A stretch of 64,000 nucleotides of DNA, taken from positions 62,001 to 126,000 of the forward strand of contig MU839846.1 of assembly GCA_030411725.1 (NCBI GenBank), written 5' to 3'. The translations under genes and the position numbers were made by a program. Below the pieces are notes generated by a model. It was not told where the DNA came from. It searched no databases and saw nothing but the letters and a program-made list of their open reading frames with translations. This stretch comes from Echria macrotheca. Lineage: Eukaryota; Ascomycota; Sordariomycetes; Sordariales; Schizotheciaceae. Positions 22,101 through 33,622 of the stretch are shown here, piece by piece; position 1 is the first letter of the stretch, and every line of letters begins with the position of its first letter.

Positions 22101-23233
22101 AGCGTCAACTCCGGATCCGGCGAAGCACTTGAGGCTGGAGCAATCTGCTGCAGGGAGGCATCATTCCATTGATCTTACGTAGTCTATACTGCGAGGGCAG
22201 TGACCAGGCAAGGAGCTGCCGCATAGAGATAGCTTTCCCCGTCAAGAACAAACGGGCATGACTGCTGAGATATCCCCATCTATTCCACCGGATCCGGGTG
22301 CGGCCCGCATCGTCGGATCGGGGCAGGGGAGAGTGGGGACCCCCGGCCCGGAGGGGGCCGATAGCGATAAGGCCGCTGAAGTCAGACCCGGAGGGCCAGG
22401 TCGTCCAGACACAGACTTGGGAACCATCATGATGCTGATGATCGATGTAATCGAGATATCATGTTCCAGCAGGTTGCACAAAACTTGAACCAAACTTTCA
22501 GCACAAGAAATTGCTTTTTGCTCAGCTCGCGGGGCTGAAAGCCTACCCAGATCTCCGCCCCGCCAAGTTCCGTTTGCACAAGTTCCTCGCAGCTCGTCTC
22601 TGCACGCCGGCGCCCAATGGATCGGGTCGCGCGGAAAGGGGGCTCTTGGGAGATCGATGCTGCATCGAAGTGCGGATCTTGGTCTCCAACCTTTTCCTTT
22701 CTCTTATCACCTATCCCAGCTCGGACACCTCGCGACGACAACTTCAAGATCGAGATGCTGACGCAAATGAGAACGCCCGCAACGGAGGGAGCCAGCCGGG
22801 CCAGAGTGGCTGTGAAGGAAGGTCTCCTTTTTGTGCCTGACAGTTAGGCTGGGTCTAGGTCCTGGACTCGTCACCCCGCGCATGTTTAGGAGGGAAAAGG
22901 TGGGGTCGAGCTCCTTCTCTTCCCCTGAGGTCATGCCACTTTGGAGGAGGTCCAGTGCTGCTGCTTGCTGCTTGCATCAACTTTCTCACCGTCTTCGGCC
23001 GGGGAAGGGGGGGAACGGATTCCTCGTCTCTTCTAGCTCCTTTTCTCCTCATCAATCCCAAAAATAAGCTCGAGAGAGATATTCCTGTCAGCCGGGGGTT
23101 ATTTCACCACCCCGTTCCGACCGTTGCCCCTCCCCCGCTATTCTCGAGCCCACTTCTCCCGGGATTTGGGATTATAAATTTTTGGTTATTTTGGCATTTG
23201 GCATTCAAGCCTTTATCTGGTCCATTGATTGTC
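19129..23233. other. 4.1-kb gene-free divergent intergenic region
   Basis: This lies between two divergently transcribed genes (KEN-box protein and thymidylate kinase). Several frames of 60-200 codons occur on both strands, for example plus-strand 19592-20206, but they have no domains, no convincing splice partners and skewed Arg/Ser composition expected from GC-rich noncoding DNA. There is a G-run of 9 at 21419-21427. I see no repeat array or RNA gene. Confidence 0.55.
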
Positions 23234-24263
23234 ATGACCTCGATCACGGAGCTCGCTACCGCCGCGTCGGCGCTCGTGTCCCCCGATACCACCCTGGGCG
23301 CTGGATCCAATGTTGCGCGGGGCGCGCTGATTGTCCTCGAGGGCCTGGACCGCAGCGGCAAGACCACACAGGTCAAGCTCCTGGAGCAGCGATTTGTCGA
23401 GTTCGGGAAGAAGGTCAGGTTAATGCGTTTTCCTGGTGGGTAATTCTTCCAGCCCGGCAACCCATGATCGGAGACACCCGGCGCAACGGGACTCTTTTCC
23501 GGGGGTGGCATGTGGCCATGGGACGAGCTTGACTGACTCGAAGTTTAATGTCGTCTCCAAGGGTAGACCGGACTACACCGATAGGCCAGATGATCGATGG
23601 GTACCTGAAAGGCCAGGTCGCCATGGACGATCACGTTATCCACCTGCTCTTCAGTGCAAACCGGTGGGAGGCAGCGTAAGTCCCATTCTCCCCCCTTTTC
23701 TCTGGACAGTCTGTTTACAATTCCCCAGTGCAACCATCAACTCGCTGTTATCCGCCGGGGTAACGGTTCTCTGTGACCGATACTACTACAGCGGTGTAGT
23801 CTACTCGGCAGCCAAGCAAAATCCTTCCTTGACGTTATCATGGGCGCGCGCCACCGAGATCGGCTTGCCACGACCGGACCTCGTTTTGTTTATGGACTTG
23901 GATGAGACGCAGGCGAAGGCACGAGGCGGGTGGGGTGGCGAGGTGTACGAGAGGCACGAGATGCAGCGCCGTGTGAGGGAACTGTTCTGGGGTCTCAGCA
24001 TGGGGAAAATAGGGACCACGGTGGTGGCTCCTCAAGGACAAGCGGGGAGTGCGGGAAGCGGAGAAGTAGCAATCGGTCCGCCGACCCCTGATAACCTGAC
24101 GGGGGTGGAGCAGCGGTTCCGGCAGGAGGAGGAAGACTTGCACGTCATTGACGCAAGCCCTACTGTCGAGGAGGTGGCAGAGGAGATCTGGAAGGTCGTG
24201 AGGCCGAGAGTTGAATCCGTAGAAAGAGGAGAGTTGGGGGCGGTTGTCAGAAGGGTCTCCTAG
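23234..24263 (+). CDS. Thymidylate (dTMP) kinase
   Basis: Three exons, 23234-23435, 23567-23675 and 23729-24263; introns of 131 and 53 nt; 281 aa. It phosphorylates dTMP to dTDP using ATP, an essential step of dTTP synthesis (yeast CDC8 family). It has the P-loop GLDRSGKTT (37-45), and splicing joins RFP to DRTTPIGQMIDGYL, restoring the conserved RFPDRTT motif. It also has DRYYYSGVVYS, the thymidine-binding segment, and the LID region following LVLFMDLDETQAKARGGWGG. The protein is longer than typical eukaryotic enzymes (about 210-230 aa) because of an extra N-terminal segment of about 30 residues and a Gly/Ser/Pro-rich insertion after SMGKIGTTVVAPQG. It converges on GTP cyclohydrolase I. Assignment is confident. 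Confidence 0.93.
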
Positions 24264-24716
24264 CGGAATATGACGAGCCAGCATCTCTAAATCGTATTTC
24301 ACCCGCACAGCGAATAAGCATTCCATGCTATTTTCCTAGCTTAATGCGTATCCATATCTGCGGTGGTCAATGACTGAATGGAGATAACCTCCCGTGATGC
24401 CATGTTGAATCGACGCCCGAAACCCAGATAGCCAAACCAGTGCATATAAAGTCTCTTGCCACCCGATGTTGAGATCTGTCAACGGCTATACGCCATCCGT
24501 TTTGCTTTCCCCTTAACGCCAGCTAAAATGCAACCCATGCCGCCAGGTATACAGACGCTGGCAATCGTGAAATATGAACTCGGCATTGCTGCCGTCCGGG
24601 ATGCACCCTTTCCCTCTGTCTTTGTTGAATAATACAATCCTTTCTTGTTGAATTCCTTTCTTGTTGAATCGCAAATGTAGCAGACCGTCTCCTGTGGGCT
24701 TTTTCGTTGCTATCAG
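24264..24716. other. Convergent 3' intergenic region
   Basis: About 450 bp between the stops of two convergent genes. It contains a short imperfect direct repeat at about 24638-24669 (tttcttgttgaatt/cg units). No gene is seen. Confidence 0.6.
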
Positions 24717-25701
24717 TTACCGGCGGTTGACGCCGATGAGGCTGAGAAACTCGTTTCTTGTCTTCTCTTTCCGTTCGAAACACCCCAAAACGCAGCTGGT
24801 TATGGTGCTAGTTGTCGTTTTCTCCACACCGCGCATCACCATGCAGAGATGGCTCGATTCCATGACGACGGCAACGCCTTGAGGTTTCAGGACCTCCATG
24901 ATGGCGTTGGCAACTTCCTTTGTCAGGCGCTCTTGTATCTGAAGGCGCCGGGCAAATAGTTCGGCTATCCGAGGTAGTTTCGAGATTCCAATGACGGCAT
25001 TTGCCGGGATATATCCAATATGCATTTTCCCAGTGAATGGGACGAGATGATGTTCGCACATGCTAGCGGTCTGTCAGAGTGGACGGGTCGGGCTGACTCA
25101 TTAGCACTGACCTGAAAATCTCGATATCCTTCACAATAACCATCTCGTTATGACCCTCCTGGAAAATCGCGCCATTGACAATATCGCGCACATTCTCCTG
25201 GTAGCCCTTGGTGAAGAAGAGCATGGCTTTGGCATAGCGCTCCGGCGTCGCGAGCAGCCCTTCCCTGTCGGGATCCTCGCCGACACACTCCAGCAGAGTC
25301 CGAACCGCGCCTTTCATGCGCTCCAATCTCTCTTCCTTTTGCTTTTCAGTCTCCTCCAAGCGCTCTCGGGTACCGCGGCTGGGACGGCTGAGGCCATCGA
25401 AGTCGATAACGGGGCTGGGCGAACGAGTCGACGACTCGACTTCCTCAACCGGAACGATCGCAGTTGTCGCAGATGTCTTTCTCTTCTTCTTGGGGGAGGG
25501 CTCGGGCTTGTCGCGGAAGTCGCGCGCCGGCTTGCTGACGCTGGATCGACGCTCTGCTATCGCATGACTGCCGTTCTGACTTGGGGCTCGCCCCTCACCG
25601 GCCGAGGTGCGATCTCTGCTTCGCTTGTCCTTGTTCTTTCGGTCCTTCCGGTCGCTGCCGGAGGCGCTGTTGGAGTCGGGAATTGTATCAAACTGAACCA
25701 T
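24717..25701 (-). CDS. GTP cyclohydrolase I
   Basis: Two exons, 25112-25701 and 24717-25062, with a 49-nt intron; 311 aa. It converts GTP to 7,8-dihydroneopterin triphosphate, the first step of folate and tetrahydrobiopterin synthesis (yeast FOL2 family). Splicing at gctag joins EIF to S-MCEHHLVPFTGK, restoring the invariant motif. Zinc ligands C199, H202 and C270 are present, as is HIGY with H211. The catalytic core spans about residues 125-311. The first ~120 residues are a charged Arg/Lys/Ser-rich extension with KKKRK-type basic clusters (PSPKKKRKTSATT), longer than in yeast and possibly nuclear-localising or regulatory. The C-terminal end LSLIGVNRR is typical. Very confident for function; the N-terminal role is unknown. 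Confidence 0.95.
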
Positions 25702-26445
25702 TGTGCGGTGATGCTATAAGATTAAGAGACAATCCATGCGGGAGCATTAAGAGGGAGGGGAAGGGGATGTCGCGACAGGGGCGGGGCAAGTTCCAATGGC
25801 CCCGGTCCTGATGATGTGAAATTTTAGCCCCGGGCTCGGAGGCAGAGAACCAGGGTACTGGGAAGAACAGTCTTATCTTATCGGCTGACGTCAAAATCTG
25901 ACTGCTGCTGGATTGACTTGACGGACTATTTGCGCAGGTGCATTCATAGTTGCCAATCTCTGTCAATTGAGGTTCTCTCCGTAATATCTGCGATGCGAGC
26001 TTCCATTTTGATAAGTCAAGGAACTTGTAGCGTCGTCCTTTGGCATTGTGCAGAACGTTTCTGTGTCTGAACAGGTCCCACTTTTCCCCAAAGCGAGTGA
26101 GGTTCTTGGGCTGCAGTGCTCCACACCACACCGCACCTCAAAGGCGCAAGCCGCGTCGAGGCTGACGCACAGACCAAACGTGCCCAGCATTTTCAACTGC
26201 CACGGCCAACGGCTTCAACCGTGAACTTTTGACACCAGCAATCGAGTTTGTTCTCATCCTCAACTCGCCGCTCCCTTCACATCTATAAGCTGTCGTTCAT
26301 TCAGAAACGACCAGTCTTGTCACCTGCAGCGTTCCACACCGGTTCTCCGATTTCGCCCAATCCTCTTGACTAGAAGTGGTCCCGCAACCACTCTTCGCAC
26401 TCCACTTCGTTTCCTCGTCAAGGCCCAGGCCTCCAGCTTGACGAT
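25702..26445. other. Divergent promoter region between GTP cyclohydrolase I and TAF11
   Basis: About 740 bp between two divergent genes. No coding region is recognised. A tgacgtca palindrome at 25886-25893 (within ggctgacgtcaaaat) is a CRE/ATF-like site and could serve either promoter; this is inference from sequence only. Confidence 0.45.
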
Positions 26446-27554
26446 ATGGCGTCGCCACCCTACAGCCAGTCGCCGACTGCTTTGTCTCCGCCGTACCCAT
26501 CTCATACCCAACTGCCGCCGCTCAACACCATGACGGGCAAGAAGCGTGGCTCCGAGGGCGGCTCGTCCCCCGCACTCAAGCGACGAAAGGCATCAACTAT
26601 GTCCATCAGCTCCGCCGCCGTCGGCTCCGCCCATCCACTTCGACAAACCTCATTTCCTCCCGACGAAGTGGGAACACCATTCGATCCGCGATCACCATCG
26701 GTCGACGGCGACGCCATGAGTTTCGTCAGCGGGAGCCAGGTCAGCGGCGCGCCGGTCAAGAAGAAGAGAGGCCGCAAGTCCAAGGCAGAGAAAGCGCGGG
26801 AGCAGACCCCCTCGGTTGCCGGCGGGCGCGCGCCTACGGCAGTGAGCGGTATGAGCGATGGGGGCAGGGGAGCTAAGAGCGCGGCCGGCGGTGCGGGGGG
26901 AGCGGAAGAAGGTGAAGGCGACGACGACGGCCCTACTGAGGTCGCCGCGACGGCTGCCACCATGACGAAGGAGCAGAAGGAGGAGGAACATCGCGCAAGG
27001 GGCATGCTTATCAACGCGTTCTCGCCGGACCAGTTTGATCGCTTCGAGAACTGGCGCGCTGGAAACTTGAGCAAAGCTGGAGTGCGAAGGGTATGTCTTT
27101 CTCTATACAAGGATCGTCGAGCAGGAGGCTAACGTAATCTTTACAGCTCGTCAACGCAACAATCTCCCAATCGGTCACTGAGAACGTAGTAATCGGCATG
27201 CGCGCCGTAGCCAAAGTCTTCATTGGCGACCTCATCGAAGGCGCACGACGAGTACAAGGCGAGTGGATCGAGAACACGGGCGAGAAGCAAACAGACCTCC
27301 CAACACCACCCGAATCAACGGTGCCGTCTCCGGGCGGTGAAGACACCCAGGAGACTACAGATCAACGGCCTGAACCAGTCAAGGACGACCGACGTGGCCC
27401 GCTGCGCCCAGAACACCTCCGCGAAGCGATGCGGCGTTACAAAAAGGGATTCGAGGGTGGCGGAGTAGGCATGCAGTGGATCTGGAATCAACAGCAGCAG
27501 AATGGCGTCGAGAGGTTTCCTTCGCGGACTGGTGGGCGGAGGATTTTCCGCTGA
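26446..27554 (+). CDS. Transcription initiation factor TFIID subunit 11 (TAF11/TAFII28)
   Basis: Two exons, 26446-27090 and 27147-27554, with a 56-nt intron (gtatgt..tttacag); 350 aa. TAF11 pairs with TAF13 through a histone fold inside TFIID and helps load TBP at core promoters. The conserved histone-fold domain spans the splice (about residues 190-260): FDRFENWRAGNLSKAGVRR joined to LVNATISQSVTENVVIGMRA and KVFIGDLIEGARRVQGEW. The first 180 residues are Ser/Pro/Gly-rich and disordered, with basic KKKRGRKSKAEK resembling an AT-hook or NLS. The C-terminal tail contains LRPEHLREAMRRYKKGFEG, a conserved TAF11 ending. Confident. Confidence 0.95.
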
Positions 27555-28060
27555 GGAGTGGACTGGGGTGCATTCATTGGGTTGGCGTTTGGTTTCGGGG
27601 GACGGATACGGAAAGGTTACGGATCACATACCCGGGATGATACCCGCGCCGTTACAGCGCTATTAGAAGAATATGCGCTAGGAAAAGACGTCAACAGCTA
27701 TTATCACAGAATAGCGGTTGTAATTGTCTCAGTATATTGTACTTGTCATTACGCTTTGGCTGATGGTGACATGCCTGGTGATGCACGTCTTGCCTCTCCT
27801 GCAAGCAGGAGGCGCTGAGAGTTAAACGTCGTCTAACTAGAGTGGGAGTTGCATCTCCATAGTACGAGCCCATGATATCCCATCCCACCATCGCATCACA
27901 AGCGACGCTGAGCCCTAGCCGGCGCTTCTTCATGCAGGTTGCCAGAATCTATCCGAGCATCTATCCGTACTTCCAGAGAAAATACTAAGGCGTTTCGTTT
28001 ATATCCAGACCAAGCCCTCATTACCATCCATCTCTAACCACAAACCCACTCTCAAATTAC
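27555..28060. other. Convergent intergenic region
   Basis: About 500 bp between convergent genes; no gene, RNA or repeat recognised. Confidence 0.6.
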
Positions 28061-30625
28061 TCACCCGTCCGTCGACCACCCAACAACCGCACAGACATGC
28101 ACCACGGCCTCCGTCCCAAACGGATTCCGTAGGACACAGTCCCTCGACCCGGGCACAGTCCACATCCCGTTCGTCCCGATCCGGAACTCGTCGCCTTCTT
28201 GCGTCGTCGTCGTATCTCTCCCCCTCCTCCTTTCATCAGGGGATTTAGAACTAGGGGATTTATCATAAAGCGTGATGGATAGTCTGCCCTTTGCTACGGA
28301 GCAGATACGTAGGGTGTGGTGCTCTTCTCCGTCGTACGAGCTGGGGTTGCAGTTGTTGTCGCTGCCGCTGTGGGTGGGGACGAGGTGATGTGTCGTGCCG
28401 GGGAGGATGTGGAGGAGCTGGAAGGTGGTGGAGGGGGATAGGGGGATCGGGGTTAGGCGGGTTTTGGACTTGAGGTAGGGGGCTGAGAAGGCTTGGGCTT
28501 TTTTTTTGAGAGAGAGAGAGTTAGGTATCTGTATGTATGTGGGTTCTTTTCGGGGAAGGGAAGGAGTGGTGGTGAAAGACTTACAGCGTTGGGAGGAGAA
28601 GGAGGAGTCGTCACCGAGGGTGAGTTTGCCGGGCGCCATTTCCCATTTCTCCATCGGCGGGGCATGATCATCGGGACTGCTAGAGGCGGGTGTAGCTGGG
28701 CTGGTTGGCTTTGCCTTCGCAGCCTTGGACTTGATAGTCCTTCCATTGCGGCTTGTCCGGAGAGGCGTTCTTGCGATGGGTTTAGAACGCACTGGGTCGA
28801 TGGGGATATCGGTGTCTGTGGGGGTATCTCGGTTACTCGCATTCCGTGCCAAAGACTTCTTCGCTGATAGAAACCGCCTAGAAGGCCTTCCGGACTGGGG
28901 TGTAATAGGTAGAATCGCGGCCCCGTCGGTCATCTCATCATCAGAACTGAGAGAGGGAGTGGGGGTGGGCGAAGTGTCCCTACCCAGCCGGGAAAACAGA
29001 GGCACGTTTCTGGTTTCGCTGGGAAGACCCTCCACTTCCCTTGGCGCGGAGTAGACCGCATTGCAGCACCTGTTGACGCCGAAGGCCTTCTTCAGCCCGG
29101 CTGATGCCATGGAAGTGGGTATAATGCACTCGGGAAAGTCCTTCGTCTTGTTGGTGCCGTTGCAGAGCTGGCAGGGCTCCTCCGCTTTCTTACCCGTCAG
29201 GAAGACAAGCAATACGAAAATCGTCTTTAGACTGGGATAACCTCCAGCTAGCTGAACCCGCCACCGGTATGGCAGATTACGGAGTTGCGTCATGGAGAGG
29301 AGCTCTTGTATCAGGAGGTTCGAAGGCTTCGGTGTGTTGTATGGCATATAAACCAGGAGATAATTCCAAACCGAAGAACTTTGGCGGTCTTGACCCTCCG
29401 ATGAACGCTGTTTCGATATGCCATTATTCGCATCGGACAATGGTTTTTGTTTGGAGCGAGACGGCGTATCCGGATCGACAGGACCTCGGTGTTTGTTAGT
29501 GACTTTAGAGGCCGATCTAATCTCGAGAACAGTTTTCGAGCCAGGACCGACCGAGCTAATATTTATCGGTGTCTTGGGCTTCCTTTTATTACGGTCAGGC
29601 CGTCGGGGTGAAGCTTTCGGGGGAAGGGATGCCTGCTCGGCCATGTTCCTCGAGACGACGATAGCGGGGATTCTCTTCTTATCATCGGCCGTCTCCTTAC
29701 GGCTTCCGACGATAGACATTGTACCATCCCGGTTGTCATTCAGAAGACAGCCTCTGTGACCAGCCTGGCTATATTAGCAGCTGCCACAAACGCTTCCAAG
29801 TCGGTAGGCTTACACTAAAATGGCCGCCCAGGCCCCATGCATGGAGAAACACCGTCTGGCAATCCCGGATGGGACATATCCACGGATACGACTGATCGAA
29901 TCGCGGTGAGTATCCCTCAGGGAATAAAGCACCGACACCGCGAATCTTGATGGGCCCTCCACCTAGCATGGACTTAGTATGACAACCCACAACACTACCT
30001 ATAGAGGATTGACTCACCAACAACACCTGCCCACTCCGAATACAGCCGGTCACCACACTGTGTAATTGGCACAATGGTGTCCTCCGTGGCCACCCCATTG
30101 ACCGCAGAATCCCCACCCGCTCCATGATGGTCCTCGACGTCAGTATCAAACTCATCAGTCGACTTATCAGTCAATTCATCATAACTCTTCGCATCACCGG
30201 GCTGCTCCGAGCTCGACTCCCGCCAGTCCGAATCAAAAAGGGCACTCGACGCTGCATCTCTAATGGCCTGCGCATAGTCCCTTCGTCTGGCTGGGTTCCG
30301 GGAGAGCCGTGTCTGGACCCCCTGCGGCTCGATCTTCAAACCGGACGAGTCCCTGCGATCGGTGCTCAGGGATTTATCTATTGAAGCTAAGAGCCTGTGA
30401 GTTACCGCTTCCGTCTTTGGAGTTGGAATAAGAACCAAAGGACTTACAGCTATTCGATGTCGGCTCGGCTCCGTGCGCAGCGACGGGCTTCCAAGTCTTG
30501 AACAATAGCTTTCTCTTTAGAAGAGACTCCGGGCCGTCGGACGACCGCTTCTTCGTTTGTATATCCTGCGGCTGCCCCCGTGGTAGAGGGAAAACCCGAG
30601 GCTCAGGCCAGGGACAGGTGTTCAT
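28061..30625 (-). CDS. DUF3716-like protein with zinc-finger segment and cupin-like C-terminus
   Basis: Five exons: 30448-30625, 30018-30386, 29814-29962, 28585-29764 and 28061-28497; introns of 61, 55, 49 and 87 nt; 770 aa. The spliced middle reads YPWICPIRDCQTVFLHAWGL, GGHFS, then GHRGCLLNDNRDGTMS, a C2H2-like pattern found in fungal nuclear proteins of unknown role. Further on, EEPCQLCNGTNK..FPECI..RCCNAVYS matches the Cys pattern of DUF3716. The C-terminus (GDEFRIGTNGMWTVPGSRDC, LRNPFGTEAVVHVCAVVGW) resembles the cupin fold of Mif2/CENP-C, but weakly. The rest is Ser/Pro/Lys-rich. No function is established; a chromatin role is inference. The last intron is stop-free and a multiple of three, so its retention would also give an open frame. 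Confidence 0.75.
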
Positions 30626-31131
30626 CGCGGTGGGTCTTGCTGCGCGGGAGAGGAAAAAGGAAGAAGCGTATATGAGGAACTGGGGGAATGTTAAGTTTGT
30701 AGATGTTGAGAAGTAAAATCGTGGAGGAGCTCAAGAGGGAAAAATTTACACAATTGGCAGGAACCCGTTTGAACAAAGAAAGTTGGGAAGCCGGGCCCGG
30801 AAATACCTATTCACATTCGGGACCTTGAGAACAATAAAAGCCTGTGGGCGACCCGCTACCTTGCTCGCCGACAGCACATTTACGCAAAACTGCCGAGCCG
30901 ATTTCTAGACTCCAAATAATCAGCAAGTTCCGAGGCTCGATGAGTCGCCAAAACGGAAACTCAACGATGGATCCCTGAAGCGCTGGGCGGGAATTCACCA
31001 CGTCACTCCACACACAAGTGACCGAAAATACATCATGTATTGTAGAACAGTAATTTACAGTGGGCATCCGGTCTCTAGCGGTGCCCATGCAGCGTTGATA
31101 CATCCCCTCAACCCATAAAAGCCGCGGCACA
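30626..31131. other. Intergenic region
   Basis: About 500 bp between two minus-strand genes: the promoter of the DUF3716-like gene and the 3' flank of bL27m. No gene recognised. Confidence 0.6.
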
Positions 31132-32260
31132 TTAGGCCTTGACCTTCTTCTCGGCAGCACGCGTAGCACGAGCAGCCGCCATCCTGACTCTCTTCTCCCA
31201 GACAAACTTCCGATATTGGGTGCGGCGAGCCACCTTGTCCAGGGAGTTCTCCTTGACGTGGTTGTAGTAGTACCTGCGACCCCTCCTCCGGACCAGGAAC
31301 TTGAGTCTTCTTGAGAATGTCTTCTCGGTTCCGGGCACGCTCCCAGGGTCGCCAACCAACCGACCAATCTCCCAGTTTGTCTCCCGGTAGCTGTAGTCCT
31401 TCTGAAGCCGGAATACCCGAGTACCCATCCGCTCCTCTTGCTCCTTCTCCTTCATCTCGCGAAGCTTCTTCTGCTTCGTTCGGTGTTGCAGACGGCTCTT
31501 CACCTTCTGCGCGATGAGAGCGGCAATGAGTGAGGTCGGATCTGTAATCTTCGGTGGTTCGCTCCTTCCAGGTGTTTGGGTTTCGGCAACAGGGGTTTCT
31601 GATACTGCCTCCTCGACACTGGATGAGGTTTGGATTTGTGGGTGCCGGGTTACGGATAGCGGAATACCACTCGCTCCAATGACACCCTCCTCCTTGACCT
31701 CATCCACCTTGCGAGGGCCGGGTATCAAGCCAAGCCTCCTTTTCCGTGGCGCGCCGACGGGATACGGTAGCCTGTCTTGCTTGTTGTAAACGACGCCAAT
31801 GTACTGACGCTTCGGATGACGCTGCGGGTCGCGGTAGTACTTGACATAGCCGGCGATGGTCGCATGGATCGTGTGATCTCGGCCCATTACCGTGTTCTCG
31901 CCCGGATGCCATATTGTGCCTCGTTGCTTGTAAATCATGTTCCCCGGAATCACGTATTGGTCTGGGAGACGAACGGGTTAGCAACGAGTCTACCCAAACA
32001 GTTGCCATAACCAACGAGAGACAACACGTACCGCCAGTCCTCTTCGCGCCCAATTTCTTGGGAATTGTCTTCTTATTCTTCAGCTTGTACGCGCCCTGTG
32101 ACTTGACGCTGGCGTATCTGCGACCCTCGACCGCGGCGCCGGTGATACGCAGTTGCGCGAAGCATTCCGAGAGAGCTGCGGTGCGGACCGACGGCGTCAA
32201 TTGCTGGCACCCGCTGACAGCGACCCTCTGCAAGGGTCGCCGCAGCTGTGAGAAATTCAT
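31132..32260 (-). CDS. Mitochondrial large-subunit ribosomal protein bL27m
   Basis: Two exons, 32032-32260 and 31132-31961, with a 70-nt intron (gtacgt donor, gctaaccc branch, cccag); 352 aa. It is a component of the mitochondrial 54S subunit near the peptidyl-transferase centre (yeast MRP7 family). The N-terminus MNFSQLRRPLQRVAVSGCQQ is Arg-rich with no acidic residues in the first ~40, a mitochondrial presequence. The L27 core follows: RYASVKSQGAYKLKNKK, LGAKRTGDQYVIPGNMIYKQ (spans the splice), RGTIWHPGENTVMGRDHTIH. A long fungal-specific C-terminal extension, rich in Lys/Arg/Glu and containing RRYYYNHVKENSLDKVARRT, explains the length, which is similar to yeast Mrp7. An upstream in-frame ATG at 32293 would add 11 residues; the chosen start suits a presequence. 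Confident. Confidence 0.93.
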
Positions 32261-32648
32261 CGGATCCGGGTCGCACGCTTGCCCTGGCGACAATGGATCG
32301 CGGGCGTAGGGAATCGCAGGACGGAGTCGGCGTCGGACGACGAATGCAGCATTCTAATTGAGCAAACACGCAGACGTGAGCTTGAAGTTTTTTGCTTAGT
32401 CACCTCTCTCAGACAGGGGTGTTTTAGCAACCCCGATAAGATAAGCCCAACAGCTGCACCCTTGCCTGCCGCCTGCGGGTCCGATTTGGCCAGCAAGTCA
32501 ATTCGCAGCGCATGCATCCTCGAACAGCCCACATCACCAAGTCAATGTCTCGCCCGCGTCCATACACATTCGCTTGATAGTAGCATTCACAAGTCACGAA
32601 AGCCCGGCGAAAGTCGATTATTCATCACATATATATACCACGGACAGA
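32261..32648. other. Divergent promoter between bL27m and LCL2
   Basis: About 390 bp between divergent start codons. A tatatata run at about 32629-32636 lies only about 15-20 bp before the LCL2 ATG, too close for a normal TATA box unless the leader is very short. No other feature recognised. Confidence 0.5.
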
Positions 32649-33055
32649 ATGCGCCCACTAGCGCTACTCCTCGCCCTCGTGGGCACCGTCTCCGCCCAGT
32701 TCGGCTTCTTCGACCAGATGTTCGGCGGCGGCGGCCACCAGCAGCAGCAGCAACCCCAGAACGTGCCGAGCGACTCGTCCATGTACCAGTCCAACTATGC
32801 GCGCTCCCACTGCGACAAATATCTCTGCCCCGACACCCTTGGTACTGTGACCCTCGTCTCGAACGCTGGACAAGAACTAACACCTTCTGTGTTCTAGCCT
32901 GCGTACACTTTCCCCACCACTGCCCCTGCCCATGGCCGGCACACGAAGACAAGTTCGAGCTGGCCGAAGGGCAACGTATCTGCGTATCCAAGGGTGGTTT
33001 CAAAGCGGGTGAAGCCGCAAGAAAAGTCGAACTTGCACGCAAGGGGTTGCTTTAA
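32649..33055 (+). CDS. LCL2: LCL2-family small secretory protein
   Basis: Two exons, 32649-32841 and 32898-33055, with a 56-nt intron; 116 aa. It has a signal peptide MRPLALLLALVGTVSAQ (cleavage after VSA). The mature protein has the family hallmarks: FGFFDQMFGGGG, a Gln run, DSSMYQSNYARSHCDKYLCP, ACVHFPHHCPCPWP, and the near-invariant ICVSKGGFKAGEAARKVELA followed by RKGLL. Yeast LCL2 (long chronological lifespan 2) is a probable ER/secretory component linked genetically to ER-associated degradation; biochemical activity is unknown. Length matches fungal orthologues, and the splice joins CPDTL to ACVHF exactly as expected. It is divergent from bL27m. Confident. Confidence 0.95.
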
Positions 33056-33622
33056 AGCCGAAGACTTTGGGGCCTGTGTATAAGCTTGGATTGTAATGAC
33101 AGACGATGGCAAGGTGTTATGGTTACGATGAAATAAAAGGTTATGCATATTTCAAGTTTGGTAGATGGCAAATGGAAAACGAGTTATAGAATCCTGTTGG
33201 CTACATGATCTAAGAACCGTTGGCAACATACAGCAAGACCCCAGACCAGACCCATCTCTGCTGTTCCATGGGGAAATGGCCAAAAAACGCAAATCGATCC
33301 GATCCACATGCAACCGCCAAACACCAGCCCAAAGTCAAAGCAATCTAGGAAATGCGAATGAAAAGATCGGCCCAGTTTCTGCTGCTAGAAGCTGTTGGAG
33401 CGAGTTGGAGCACGGTCACGAAACCCGGGGCCGAAAATGAATGCAAAAAGACAAATAGCCCGCCTCCGATCATCCATGCTTCATCATGTCGTAACCCATA
33501 GATACTACCAAGCTTCCTTGCCCACCTCGCGACAGACTGATAAAGACTCTGTAGAAGATAGAAGTGCGTGCAAAGCAACCGGACGATATAGTAAGGAGTA
33601 AGGCCGTCTGATACCTAGTCGG
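33056..33622. other. Convergent intergenic region
   Basis: About 570 bp between the 3' ends of LCL2 and the phosphatase inhibitor gene. An aataaa at 33132-33137 is a plausible polyadenylation signal for LCL2. No gene recognised. Confidence 0.55.
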
